Source of the DNA: Oikopleura dioica
Lineage: Eukaryota > Chordata > Appendicularia > Copelata > Oikopleuridae
DNA: 64,000 bases
NCBI GenBank assembly: GCA_907165135.1
Contig: OU015566.1
Coordinates: 8,354,157 to 8,418,156 of the forward strand
Direction: 5' to 3'
Shown here: one piece after another, positions 45,496 to 56,237 of the stretch
How positions within the stretch are numbered: the stretch's first letter is position 1
Layout: every line of letters begins with the position of its first letter
Notes under the pieces: generated by a model
What the model was told of the DNA's origin: nothing
The model's database searches: none
What the model saw: the letters and a program-made list of their open reading frames with translations, nothing else
Program-made: the position numbers and the translations under genes

Positions 45496-47766
45496 ATGGC
45501 GAAAAAGGTAACTTTGAATTTCAAACTTTCATGTGCTCTTTGTGCCAAGATTTGTTTTAACAATTTTTCCTCTCAAGAACCAGCAAGTTGAAGCACTGCA
45601 AGGAGTTCAAGATCTTGAAAACGCTCCCGATCAAGGCAGTAGTATGAAATTTTATGCAGGATAATTCAATACGAATAGCAATGATTTTCCCGATTTTAGT
45701 AGTTAACTCGGTAAATTGATTCATGCGCATATTGCATTTTAATATCAAGGAAGATACATATTTTCATGCATAAAGCAGCTCCAGTAGTCAAGAGTGAGGA
45801 CTACGTCTCACCACCAGTTGCAGCGCGCACTCGCCGAGGACAGAAAGCAATCTCTCCATCCAAGATTCCACGACGCATTTTGGCACCCAAGAACGAGAAC
45901 GAGGCCCTCGCAGAGATCGAGGAAGCCCGCGCCTTGTTGAACAAGGACGGGTCTGAAGCCGAACTCTCTGACGCTGAAGTAAGCATTGCACAGACTACAT
46001 TTTATCACAGTTATCATTTTCCACGACCCATCCCTTTTTATCATATTTTATTTGAAACTAACATCCTGCATGAGCTTGCTAACATTTTGATAGCCGGTTA
46101 ACCTATCTTTGCTTTGTTTTTGCCGGCTTAACTAATTTGCTGCTTTTAATCTTGAGCTTTGAATCAATTATCTACGGCCCTTGAGAATTCCACCGCTAAC
46201 TCAGGCAGCTCACCGATTGAAAATGCCCCGCGGCATATGTTCCACAATCTTATAGTATTTGGCCATTGCCCCTGGCCACGCTGAGCCGAACTGCTCGTAC
46301 GAGCCGTCGCGTTCTCCCTCCGTCATCGATTTTTTATTATTTGCCTTTCTTTGTGTTTACTACGCTTCAACGGAAATAGAGGTGGCGACGCGCGCGCTCA
46401 TTGGTCGGCTCTTTTGTGCGCGCTATTTGAACACGACTCACCCGCGGGCGCAAAATATCGACACAGGCCTTCTTTTTTCCGCATTATTACTCACGCAGAA
46501 ATTACAGACCCTTCAAATTCCATTTTGTTTTTATTAATTTTTGTCAGGGTTTTAGTACAGTAAAGAGGCTAGAGAAAATTATTCTTCAAACAGCAGAACT
46601 TGTATTCTATTAGTGAATTTATTAATAAACAAATATGCCAGCAAAAACAGCAAAGGTACTTAAGCCCTATCCATATTTTTCTCAGAAAAGCAAAGGATCC
46701 AAATACTTACAGTCTGTTTTAGAAAGATTACGCCGACGAAGTCCAGTCACTTACGAATGATGAACTTCGAAATCGACTCAAAAACTTGGGAATCAATGTT
46801 GGTCCAGTTGTTGGTATGACTTTTTGTTTGTGAACTATTGCAATCTTTACTTTCAGATTCAACCCGAAAGATCTACGAGAAGAAACTTGTCAACTTGATG
46901 AGCAAGGCCGAATCCGGCTTTTCAACCGATGATAACGGTGAGTCCTCGTTGATATCAATCGTTAATCAAAAATCAATGAACCGAATAATCAGCTTATGAA
47001 ATATTCTTTAGAGGAAGCAACCCCAGTTGGAGCGGAGGTCGAAGAGCCACCAAAAGTTGTCCGAAGAACGCGAAAGAAGGCCCCAGCAGAGGATCTCAGC
47101 CAAGCCGAACCCGTCGAGAATTTCTCTGATGACGAGTAAGTTATTTTGTTGTTGCCAGTTGTTGATTGATTTCTAGTGACATTCCAATTGTCCAAAACAC
47201 CTCCTCCAGAAGACGAAGCGCAAGAGTTGCGAAGAAAGAATCCAAAAAGGAAGTCGCCCAGCCAGAAACTGTTCCAGAGGAACCTGTCGCTGAAGGTAGA
47301 CTTGGCTTTCTTAGCATTTCTTCCAACATTCTCTTTTAGAAAAGCCATCTGAAAGTGGCGATGCCCAGCCTGCTGAAGAACAGAGCGTAGAACAGGTTGC
47401 CGAAGCTGCCGAATCTCCAGCTGAAGAGTCTGCTGCGGAAGCTCCCACTCCATCAGGAGAAGAAGCCGCCAAATTTGCTGCCTCATCCAAATTCTCCTTC
47501 AGTTGCAGCTGCTTAGAAAATCTGCCCGTCCACACTATCGTAAGCTCTTGATAAATAATATTAAAAAGTAACGTCGATTTGAGATCGTCGTCGTTGCCCT
47601 CGCCCTCTTCATGGGTCTGATCTGGCACCAGCGAGACGCACACGTCAAGCTCGTCCAAAACTTGACGAAGATGGCGACTTACTCTTACACGCAGATCTAC
47701 GATATGATCATGCCTGGAGTAGACGAAGAGCCTGTCGCAGCCGCTGAGCCAGTCGCAGACAACTAG
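45496..47766 (+). CDS. LEM-domain inner nuclear membrane protein (LAP2/emerin-like), two candidate starts
   Basis: The LEM domain is clear: SLTNDELRNRLKNLGINVGP then VDSTRKIYEKKLVNLM, as in LAP2 and emerin, which bind BAF at the nuclear lamina. After it come acidic and Ser/Arg patches (SSRRRSARVAKKES), Ala/Glu repeats, one transmembrane helix near the C-terminus (IVVVALALFMGLIWH) and a short lumenal tail. Stop at 47764. One start is ATG 46635 (MPAKTAK). Upstream exons from ATG 45496 (MAKK ... RRGQKAISPSKIPRRILAPK ... SEAELSDAE) end in the same phase (0) and could splice into the same LEM exon, giving a longer N-terminus. Alternatively 45496-46000 is a separate gene. Introns are GT-AG. Confidence 0.75.
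45992..46634. promoter_or_regulatory. GC-richer region, candidate internal promoter of the LEM-domain gene
   Basis: About 640 bp between the upstream exons and ATG 46635. The part at 46240-46470 is markedly GC-richer than surrounding intergenic DNA. It holds an inverted CCAAT box (CATTGGTCGG near 46400) and E2F-like GCGGGCGCAAAA near 46443. No coding frame is supported. Confidence 0.45.
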
Positions 47767-48861
47767 AGACACTGTGACAAATTACTATATCTAAATTTAT
47801 TTGAATTTTTGAACTTTTTTCCAATGATATTTTTTGATGTGTATTCCTCCCAAAACCAGCTTACCCTCGCATATTTGAGCCTTTGTCCGGAAGATTTTTT
47901 AACTGCGTAATTGTAATTCCTCAAATGCCTACATTTTCATTTTCATGCTCCTCACAACAGTGAGTGCTACTGTACGCACTCTCTTGTCGAATTTCTACTG
48001 TACTAGAATTCATAATTAAACAGAACAAAGTATACCTTTGCGCAATTTCCCTCGAGCCCTGAGTTGTTCAGCTTTTCCTCCTGTATGAAAAATGACAATT
48101 GTGCCCATCTAAAATAATTTATTTTAAATAAACTACGAAACCTTAATGATAATAAGCACCTCTCTTACCTTATCGCCTCTTTCAAAGAAACTCCTCATGT
48201 TCCTTTTAATGAAAGTCTAGTTCCGTTATTGTTTCATCTTTGCTGATACTGCCACTGGACCCGACCCTCTCTCCCCCTGGGCCAGATCAAATCTGGCCCA
48301 AGGTGTGGCTAGGCTCTAGTATTCCAAAATTGTGGCCGAGAAAAAATCTTATTGTTTGTTTGTTGCTTTTACGAAGATATGAATGAATGGTGCTCTAACT
48401 AGTTCAAATTTAAAATAACTCACTAACCCTGCTTTCATCAAACTTCCTTACAAACGAATTATTTCCAACGAAGTACTCAAATAAACAGCATACCAAACAC
48501 AAGTAAATATAAGCTACTCATTGAGAAGTTGATAACATCCTCTCAATTTTATCTCTATGTTCATGCAGGCTACGCTAGTGGATGCAGGCACTAGTAAGAA
48601 TCATATACTAGGGACTGATACTTCCACGATGTTGCGTGGAACCCCCGCAAGTTGTCCAAAACAACCAGCATCTCTTGACTTATTCACAAACAGCAGAAGG
48701 TTTATATATTAGCCAAACGCAGATGATTTAATAATTTCAAGTGAGCAACATGAAACCAAAAAAGAAAGAACCTGTTGGTTCCATTTCCCATTCGAATGAA
48801 TATTTGATTGTCTCAACTCAAATCTTAACTTTTTTGTTGACGAGCTTCTTTTTATCCCAAG
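47767..48861. other. Intergenic; short perfect hairpin at 48278-48300
   Basis: No supported gene. TGGGCCAGAT and ATCTGGCCCA (48278-48287 and 48291-48300) form a perfect 10-bp hairpin with a 3-nt loop. The rest is AT-rich. Confidence 0.5.
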
Positions 48862-49359
48862 CAGGGTTCGAAATCGCCTAGGCGAATTCGCCTAAAAAGC
48901 TAGGCTAGGCTAGGCTAGGCGAATTCGCCTTGCTGCCTAGCTAGGCGAGGACTCTTGAAATTTCGCCTAGCCTAGCCTAGCCTAGTCTCATACTGGTGCC
49001 TTAGGCGAAGCTAGGCGACAAGGCGAAAATGAAAATTCGCCTTGAATTTCGCCTAGGCGAAGAAATTAGGCGAATTTAGGCGAAATCTAGGCAGATCCAG
49101 GCGAAAATTTCGCCTAATTTTCGCTTTTCGCCTAATTTTCGCTTTTCGCCTAATTTTCGCCTAATCGCCTAGAAAAATTGAAATGCATCGCGTTTTCGCT
49201 TTTTTCGCCTAGATTCGCCTAAGGCGAATTCGCCTAGCCTAGCCTAGCCTAGAGTCTGTGACAAAAAATTCGCCTAGCTTTTTTCGCCTAGCTTTTTTTA
49301 AATTCGCTCTGCCTAGCCTAGCCTAGCCTAGCGACTTTTCGGCCCGATTTCGAACCCTG
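48862..49359. mobile_element. 498-bp hAT-like snap-back MITE made of TAGGC/GGCGAA repeats
   Basis: Terminal inverted repeats CAGGGTTCGAAATCG and CGATTTCGAACCCTG are perfect over 15 bp. They are flanked by the exact 8-bp direct repeat ATCCCAAG (48854-48861 and 49360-49367). An 8-bp duplication and CAGGG ends are hallmarks of the hAT superfamily. The interior is almost entirely short repeats: CTAGG pentamers, GGCGAATTCGCC palindromes and GGCGAAAATTCGCC variants. The left half is in one orientation and the right half in the other, so the whole element can fold on itself. No coding capacity. Confidence 0.9.
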
Positions 49360-49367
49360 ATCCCAAG

Positions 49368-50527
49368 CAAAGGAGAGTTCATCTGAATATCTTAGCCGGG
49401 ATGATTTGTTCGACATGATCAGGTCAAAAGGCTATATAATAAGGTAGTGGATCAGAACGACAGGTGCCAGAATCTGATTATACGCCGCATACTCATTTTG
49501 ATGGAAGGAGAGTAAAATCTGAAGAAGAGGTACGTCTGAGCCCCAATAAGTTTATCAATTCACAACTTACACAGTTAGCTTTACAGTAAGAGTAAAGTGT
49601 TCCTACTGATGAGCATAACTAAGAGCCCTTTGTATGAAAAAATAATTGCTCGAATTAATAATTCAGTGGTGCTATACTCTTGACGCGATATCGTCAGGGA
49701 CTGAGAGGAAAACACGAAAGCGCGCGAAAATCACTCGCGTTTTTAGAACCCCCTTCTAAATTACACATGCAAAAAGAGAAATTTCTTGGTTAGAGAAAAT
49801 GGGAGCTAGGCAAGTGCACAATACGCTCAATTTACGAATTTCAACGCTTTTCGAAGTGCAGAAATCTTTTTAAAATCAATCATATTTTTGAAAAAATGCT
49901 GGTTGTCTAACTGAAAGAGTATTTGAATTTCCGAGAGAGAACTAAAAATTCTGAATAGTAAAAAATCTCTTTGCTCAATCAGGCATCTATTGTCTCTAGC
50001 TGTGTTCACTTGGATTTTTTGACGCGTGCCCAGGATTCTTTATTCTCTTTTCCTACAAATTTACTGTTTTTTTTATACTGAGAGACATAAATCGACTCAT
50101 AATTGTGCACTTTTACGAAGCAAAAAAGAGTTTGACTGTGTCTTATGGGATAGAGAATATGAATTCTCTTGTGCAACGATTGGGAGCGGAGTTGTTATCA
50201 TTTTTATTGTCTTAGGAAATGGTTTGAAAAGCTTAATAAATTGAACGAGGGCCCCTTAAAAAGTACAAGAGGGAATTAAAGTTTCAGAAAAAAACCTCAA
50301 ACTCTGTTTTAATTCTACTTAGAAAGTATGTTCCATTGATTGGACTGGTGCCAAAGCTCTCTGACTATTCAAAATATGTGAGCACTTTTTGAATGATTGA
50401 ACCGACAAACGTTCCGACTAGAGACGCTTTTATTCTGAAATATACTGTTATTGAGCTACTGTATTTAAATAGTTTTAAATAGTTTGAGAACCATTTTCCT
50501 AAGTGTGCGTCGCCTGGCTCTTTTACG
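49368..50527. other. Intergenic, no supported gene
   Basis: About 1.1 kb of AT-rich sequence between the hAT-like MITE and the next gene. Short frames near 49827-50244 on both strands lack motifs. Confidence 0.5.
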
Positions 50528-52681
50528 ATGTTTACAGAGTTTCACAAAGTAAGTACAATAGCCCCCACCAATTTTTTAATGAAAATAGTGGCCGCAAAAT
50601 TAACCAAATCGACGATCGAAGAAAACAAGGATCTGGGAAAGATGGACTGGGAAAAAGTCTCGAAGGTTGTTCGATGCACGGTCAACGCTGACCTTGAAGG
50701 TAAGTCGATTAACCATGGCCTGCTTGTTCAGTTTTGATCTGATTAAAGATAAACCACTTATCCATAATCGATGATATTGCCTTCTATCAAATCATGGTCA
50801 AAACATTTGATTCAATATTTACAAGGCTTTTCCGCCAAAAGCTACAAAATCATTAATGTCAATTGAATAACTTATGCTCCTGCATTTGTCGTGAAAATTA
50901 CTTAGTTTTCTTTTCATGGCAATATAACTGTTGCTTTTCGGCCAGTTGAACATTTAGATCTTTCCTTGACGGCGTACCTCAATACTTGAATATTATTAAT
51001 ACCGAGTTAGCATATTTTTAAATATTCATTTTTGAGAAAATGCCAGGAAGTGTCGAATTAGAAGTTTAAACTCCCCTTTTCAGATGGAAACATCAATTTC
51101 GGAAATCAGCGTCCAGGAGCCAGCAAGTTCAGGTCCGCAATCGCCAGCACTGTGCAGCAAAACCGATCCAAAATATTACAACTGTCGAAGTTGAAAATGA
51201 AAGGCACACAAGACAGTATTCAAAGGTAAGCTCTGGCGATTATTGATTTCACTTGACCGCAGAAAATATGCCTGATTGTCAAATAACCGCCACCTGTGAC
51301 GCGAAAAAAACAGGAATAAAATAAATCATTGGATTTTAGTATGAAGAATGCCGAGAGCTTTGAATCAAACACGACGGGGTTAACTGTACCTGCGCGTAGA
51401 TTGTCGAGAAAATTATCGACGGCTTCCGAATTGAATTTTGCGTCGGAATTGACGACAAGAAGTCCCTCAAGAGTTAATTTGGTCAGGAAGGAAAGCTCTA
51501 CAGAAGTTCAAGGAAGGGCTTTAAAAAGAATCTTTTGATGAAGTTCGTGTGGTCAATCAATACGTTACTCAAGACGAAAGAAACCTAGTTGTGATAAAAA
51601 TTAAACCCAAAATAAGGCGCTTCACTTGGGCAAGGTCGGAGTTTCTCCCAAAGGACGAGTCTCGTCTCCAACATGGCAGGTGCCGCCAAACAGCTAGTGG
51701 AGAGCAATAATTCCGTTGTTGACAAGTTGCACAACAGCAGCCAGGATTATCCTTCATCAGGTCAAGGTCCTGTCTCATCCTCATTATCCGCAAGTCTCTT
51801 TTTGATACATTTTAATACTAAAACACGCGGCCCATTAATAACGAAATTAAAACGAGATAATGCAATTGGACCCGCTGAGAGACATCGAAAAACAGAGAAT
51901 GGATGCTGAGGTGAGTTTTTTTGTCGGAGATTTTATCTGAAATTTGATAAACAGCTCTCATAGAGTCTCAAAACTTGTCTTTTTCCTAGTAAAAAATTCT
52001 TTTAATATATTTATATATTTGCAATATTTTTTTCACTCTATTTTTTTCACTCTATTTTTTTCACTCTCGACTAGTTCTCGAGTGATTATTTGAGAGAATC
52101 TCTCAGAGAGATGGGAAATTTGATTCACTTTTGACGATGGAGATCAATCTTGGCTGTGGCCTTAAACTTTCGGTTCAGAAAAACGCGACGAACAAGGGCA
52201 CCCTGATAAGGACAGAAGCGGTGGAGCGGTTTACTCCGACAGATTCGAGAGCCAACACCATCGGTAAATTATGCATTTGCTGATTTATTTTTATGTGACG
52301 TTCAGATTCGGACAAAGCAACGCCGCCTCTTCCGACATTATGCAACACTATAAACGGAGTAAGCTCCCCTCGTTCTATTCATGAGCTGCGTGGCTTACTC
52401 AACTCTCCTTTACGACGCAGCCGGACAAATTCATCTATCTCGCCGACTTCAAGTTTACGTCCACCGAAGCACAGCCCATCTAAAAACTCGCTAAAATCAT
52501 CAGAGAGCGGTTCTTCTACCACATCAATGACAGTAAGAGAGGGCGAGTACGAAGATGGATTTATTGACATTTTGTTGGAAAAATTCTCCGACAGTTTTGG
52601 TTTCGTCGTTTTGACGAAGCCGTTCGAAAGGAATGGTCAGAAACGAATAGTTTTATTAGATTTAATCAAGAACGTTTTCTA
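50528..52681 (+). CDS. Ser/Pro-rich protein with many S/T-P sites, unknown
   Basis: Reconstructed from eight or so exons; several joins are provisional. N-terminal exon (50528-50699) ends MDWEKVSKVVRCTVNADLE and joins a basic segment near 51083 (NINFGNQRPGASKFRSAIAS). Later exons are rich in proline-directed or basic-Ser sites (RSPSRVNL, VSPKGRVSSPTW, SPLRRSRTNSSISPTSS). A short charged exon gives MQLDPLRDIEKQRMDAE, and the end is EYEDGFIDIL. One intron appears to start with GCAAGT near 51790. No domain recognised; the pattern suggests a regulated cell-cycle or cytoskeletal protein. The end overlaps the P450 stop region on the opposite strand by about 16 nt. Confidence 0.45.
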
Positions 52682-54422
52682 AATCGAATTGGCATGGGTT
52701 TGTTGGTAGTGACTTTTGCTCCTCGGAAGAGGGCATTGACTTCGTCCATTGCAGGTGCATTCTCGCCCGGCAAAACATCGTATTTGACCAAAACATTGGC
52801 GATGAAGATTTTTATGGCAACAAATGCCCATCTCACAGCTGGACAAGCTCGTGGGCCTATACCAAAGCCGAACCAGTAGTCATCTTGGAGGGTATTTGAT
52901 TCATTGTTGTCGAATCGGTGAGGATCGAACGCGTCCGGATTAGGGTAGTAGTCTGGATTTCGATGAACTGTTTTGGGCAGGAACATCACAGAGCTACCCT
53001 TTTCAACCTGCAATCTAATGTGTGCACTCGTATTTCTAAGGGGAATCTTACCTTGACCCCGGCGACCTCGCAGTCCTCATCGGCTTCTCTCAAGAAGAAA
53101 AGAAATGTGAAATAGCGTTGAGTTTCTTTGATACAAGCATCGAGAAACTTGACTTTCTTGAGCCCATCGTAAGATAAGTCAGTTTCCTCGAGCAACCCGC
53201 GAATTTCGTCTTGTAGCTCGGGTTTGTGAGACAAAGCAAAGAGGAAGAATGATAGAACATTTGCTGTTGTATCTTGCCCGGCAAATTGGAATATCAACGC
53301 TTGTGCCAAAATTTCGCCCTTGAAATATTCATTTATATTCGCTCTCATTTTTACGCTACCTTTGTGAATCCTTTAGAAGCAGTAAGCTCTTCAGATTCAT
53401 CAATGATGTTTTCAGCCATCAGCGTAATCAGGTTTTTCTTTCCATTCTTTTTGCCGTTTTCAATTATATCCGAGATTATGTTCCGGAAGAAAACGTCAGT
53501 CGAGTGTGGATAGCTCGTAACATTCAGCTTGAAACGGAGCCATTTTGGTAGCATCATCGATTTCGTTGCTTCAAATATTGTAGCTAATGGAATCTCAATT
53601 CTCATACCTTGTTTCCAATCAACCTCAAATAGAATACTGGCATGTTTGTAAAGATCTTCAGCGAGCTCTTCATTTTCTTTTGCATTTATCGCAAAGCCGG
53701 AAGCGAGAATCGCGCGCAAAGAAAAGTTGCTCGCGAAGTCTTTCGCATTGACATCTGTCTCATCGTTTTCAGGGATAAATTTCTCATCGAAGTACTCAAA
53801 TAGATCGTTGATGATCAGGCAAATTTCTTTCAAATTATTTCCAGAGAAGAATGGAGCGATCGTGCTTCTCAGTCGTTTCCATTTCGGCCCTTCGGCGACA
53901 GTTAAGAAATCGGGGCTGATTTTACCAAACAAGTAGTTCGCGCTTTAATTAATGAAAATCAGTTCATCAAATGATTTCTTACCTGGTTCTTCCTCCTGTA
54001 GTGAAGTTATGAAATTTTTTCACGCAGACTTCTTTCCAAATAACTGGGTCGCGGATCACAAGGGCAGGTGTGACCCCAAAGATGTAGATCCCAACTGCAT
54101 CCATGGGAAAATCTTTACCAAGCTGAGTTCCATGGTCGCGAAATGTTGATCTTGTGTTACCAATATCCTTGAAAGATGGCTTTGGTCCTGGTACACCTTT
54201 TCGTTCCCAATATTTCCACTTCTGTTGAACCCATAGATACCCAATTACAGCGGCTCCACAAAATGAGGCAAGAACAAGATACGTTTTTCTTGGTACATTA
54301 TTCTGAGCGTATAAAACTGCTGATTTTAAAACGTCTTTGGACAGCTCTAAATATAAAATTAACATGATAAAAAAAATATCATTCATACCAGGGATATCTT
54401 GAAGTGTCGGAATACAATACAT
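52666..54422 (-). CDS. Cytochrome P450, microsomal
   Basis: Start at 54422. A short first exon (MYCIPTLQDIP) joins a membrane anchor (TYLVLASFCGAAVIGYLWV) and a proline hinge (RKGVPGPKPSF). Then come the C-helix (GPKWKRLRSTIAPFFSGNNL), I-helix AGQDTT, K-helix ExxR (KETQR), PERF-like region (PDAFDPHRFD) and heme loop FGIGPRACPAVRWA with the proximal Cys. About 480-490 residues in five exons, full family length. Typical ER monooxygenase. The residue after the heme Cys is Pro-Ala where most P450s have an x-Gly. Overall look is CYP clan 3-like, but the family is not assigned and substrates are unknown. Confidence 0.9.
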
Positions 54423-54633
54423 TTTATCTTGCTTTGAGCTGAATTTGAACTATCTGACACGATTTATGTATCTGAAAAAATCAAATATTGAAACAAGAGT
54501 TCATCAATGTTTACGATTGGGAAGCCGGGAATGTTTCATGATGGCTCACTGAAAGTTACTGGAGAGTCATTCGATCATTAAAAATGCTCCCCTTCGAGGC
54601 AAGATAAATAACTTGATTTTTGACCGCTAAAAG

Positions 54634-55154
54634 CTGTAAATTTGCGCACTACGTCGGCGACATAATGGCAGAATCGGCAGCAGCGCGAGTCGATTTGCGA
54701 TACCGCGACAAGATCCTTTCTGTCAACGATGTGCCAGTAGAAGACAAGTCACATGACCAGATTGTGCAGATTGTGCAGCAAGGTCGCGTCCTTAGATTAA
54801 GAATCAAGCGATTAATGAGCTGGCAGACGACAATTGAGAAGGACGACGCCGGATTTGGCTTTGGGGTCAGAGGAGGCGCTGATTTTGAGCTTCCGCTCTA
54901 TATTCTCAGGTATAAATAACACTATTTCGAAAGAAAAAAATTCTATTTTAAGACTTCACGAGACAACAAATGAGATAAAGTTTCGTGGAATCCGTGTTGG
55001 AGACATTCTCCTGGCCGTCAATTCCGTCAACATCGCCTCGTTCACCCATCAACAAACTGTCGATCTCATCAAGAAAAGCTTCCCGACATTGCATCTGAGA
55101 CTTCGCCGCGGAAACGGAACTGTTCCCGCCTTATCCCGAGGCTTATCGAGATGA
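54634..55154 (+). CDS. Protein with two PDZ domains (5' end unresolved)
   Basis: Two exons, 54634-54909 and 54953-55154. PDZ 1: VGDIMAESAAARVDLRYRDK, ILSVNDVPVEDKSHDQIVQI, LRLRIKRL. PDZ 2: WQTTIEKDDAGFGFGVRGGA (GFGF carboxylate loop), then RGIRVGDILLAVNSVNIASF and TVDLIKKSFPTLHLRLRRG. Stop at 55152-55154. PDZ 1 lacks its first strand and GLGF loop here, so an upstream exon is missing. The acceptor at 54633 has no phase-consistent GT donor nearby. Likely scaffold at membranes. It is divergent from the P450 gene. Confidence 0.7.
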
Positions 55155-55640
55155 TATTGTCTCTAAAAAAGAAAATATTCTGTAATGCTCAAGTATCTTC
55201 AAGTTTATTTCCATATCGTTCAATTATTTTAATGAAAAAACGCACGCCATTTTTAGCACTTGATGTCGCCACAAGTAAACATCATGAGTTGACAAGAGCA
55301 CTCACCACAAGTGCTATGTTAACGTCTGTTAATATTTAAGTAACAGAGATGATGCTCACTTTGGTTTAGAAGTAATTTAAGAGATAAAAGACTGCACCGC
55401 GATTTGACGGTCTTCCACTTTACAAGCCTTTTAGCTCAAGAAAAATATTAATTCGACGTCAAGTGTGTTTTTAATGGCGCTGCGCGTTTTCATTGTCGGC
55501 TCGTTCGGTATTTAAAGCAATGTACAGTTATATCAGTCGAAATTCAACAAAAATAAATATTGAAAATCGTTAAAATATGTAAGCTATTTGCTTGAATATT
55601 AAATATTCAATCGGTATTGTCCACTGGATCACTGGTTCAT
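55155..55640. other. Intergenic, AT-rich
   Basis: About 490 bp between convergent genes with no coding signal that I can support. Confidence 0.5.
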
Positions 55641-56092
55641 TAGCATTTTGAGGTTATATTTCTTCTGGTGCGAGATCCTCGGCAATGGCTGGATCTTGGC
55701 GGGGTCTTCCATCTTTCTGATGTCGATCGGTACGTGCACGCGTTCACTGTTGACTTCTAGCGCCCAGTTCGGCCAGTCGTACTTTTCCATTTCAAAGCCC
55801 AGGGTTTCTTCGTTATCAATACTTAAAAATATGTAAAATTGACTGCAAAAAGAGCGATGGACAATAGACAGCTCAGCACTTTGAAAGAAGCAGTTGGTGT
55901 GAAAAGGAGGCTCGTCAGAGCTCTAAATGTTTAATGCAGAAACAGGATGGAAACAAACTAAACCGGACACCTACTTGAATTTATCGGCGATCTCTTGAGC
56001 CAGGCACTTGAGGTTTGTAAAGTATTCCTGGTCAATATAACCCAATTCGAGGCCAAGTTTTGCTGCGTCGACCGATTGTACGATCTAAAAGA
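55641..56092 (-). CDS. Possible small gene or gene fragment, unknown
   Basis: Two open exons on the minus strand. One (56092-~55978, GLELGYIDQEYFTNLKCLAQ) is preceded by TTCTTTTAG. The other (~55915-55641, DWPNWALEVNSERVHVPIDI) is open to a stop at 55641. They do not join in a single frame with standard splice sites, and no ATG is seen. It may be a decayed gene or a misread model. Confidence 0.3.
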
Positions 56093-56237
56093 ACAATTTA
56101 AACCCAAGTGTAAATAAAGTCTTCTTTTAGGATGAAATTTAGATAGCTGTGCTATACGAGTGAGCCAAGGTCTTAGAGGTTCATTTCTAAAGAACGCAGC
56201 TTTGCGAATATCGCAGGATTAGTTGCGTTTTTTGAGA

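Noticed and set aside
48862-48880. Pol III B-box (GGTTCGAAATC) at the hAT-like element end
   Set aside because: It is part of the 15-bp terminal inverted repeat and no A-box lies at the right distance.
48880-49340. CRISPR-like or ordinary satellite array
   Set aside because: Repeats are variable and opposed, inside a unit with TIRs and target duplication; a eukaryotic MITE explains it.
52379-52570. Minus-strand 63-codon frame
   Set aside because: Shadow of the plus-strand Ser/Pro-rich exon, which is in frame with its neighbours.
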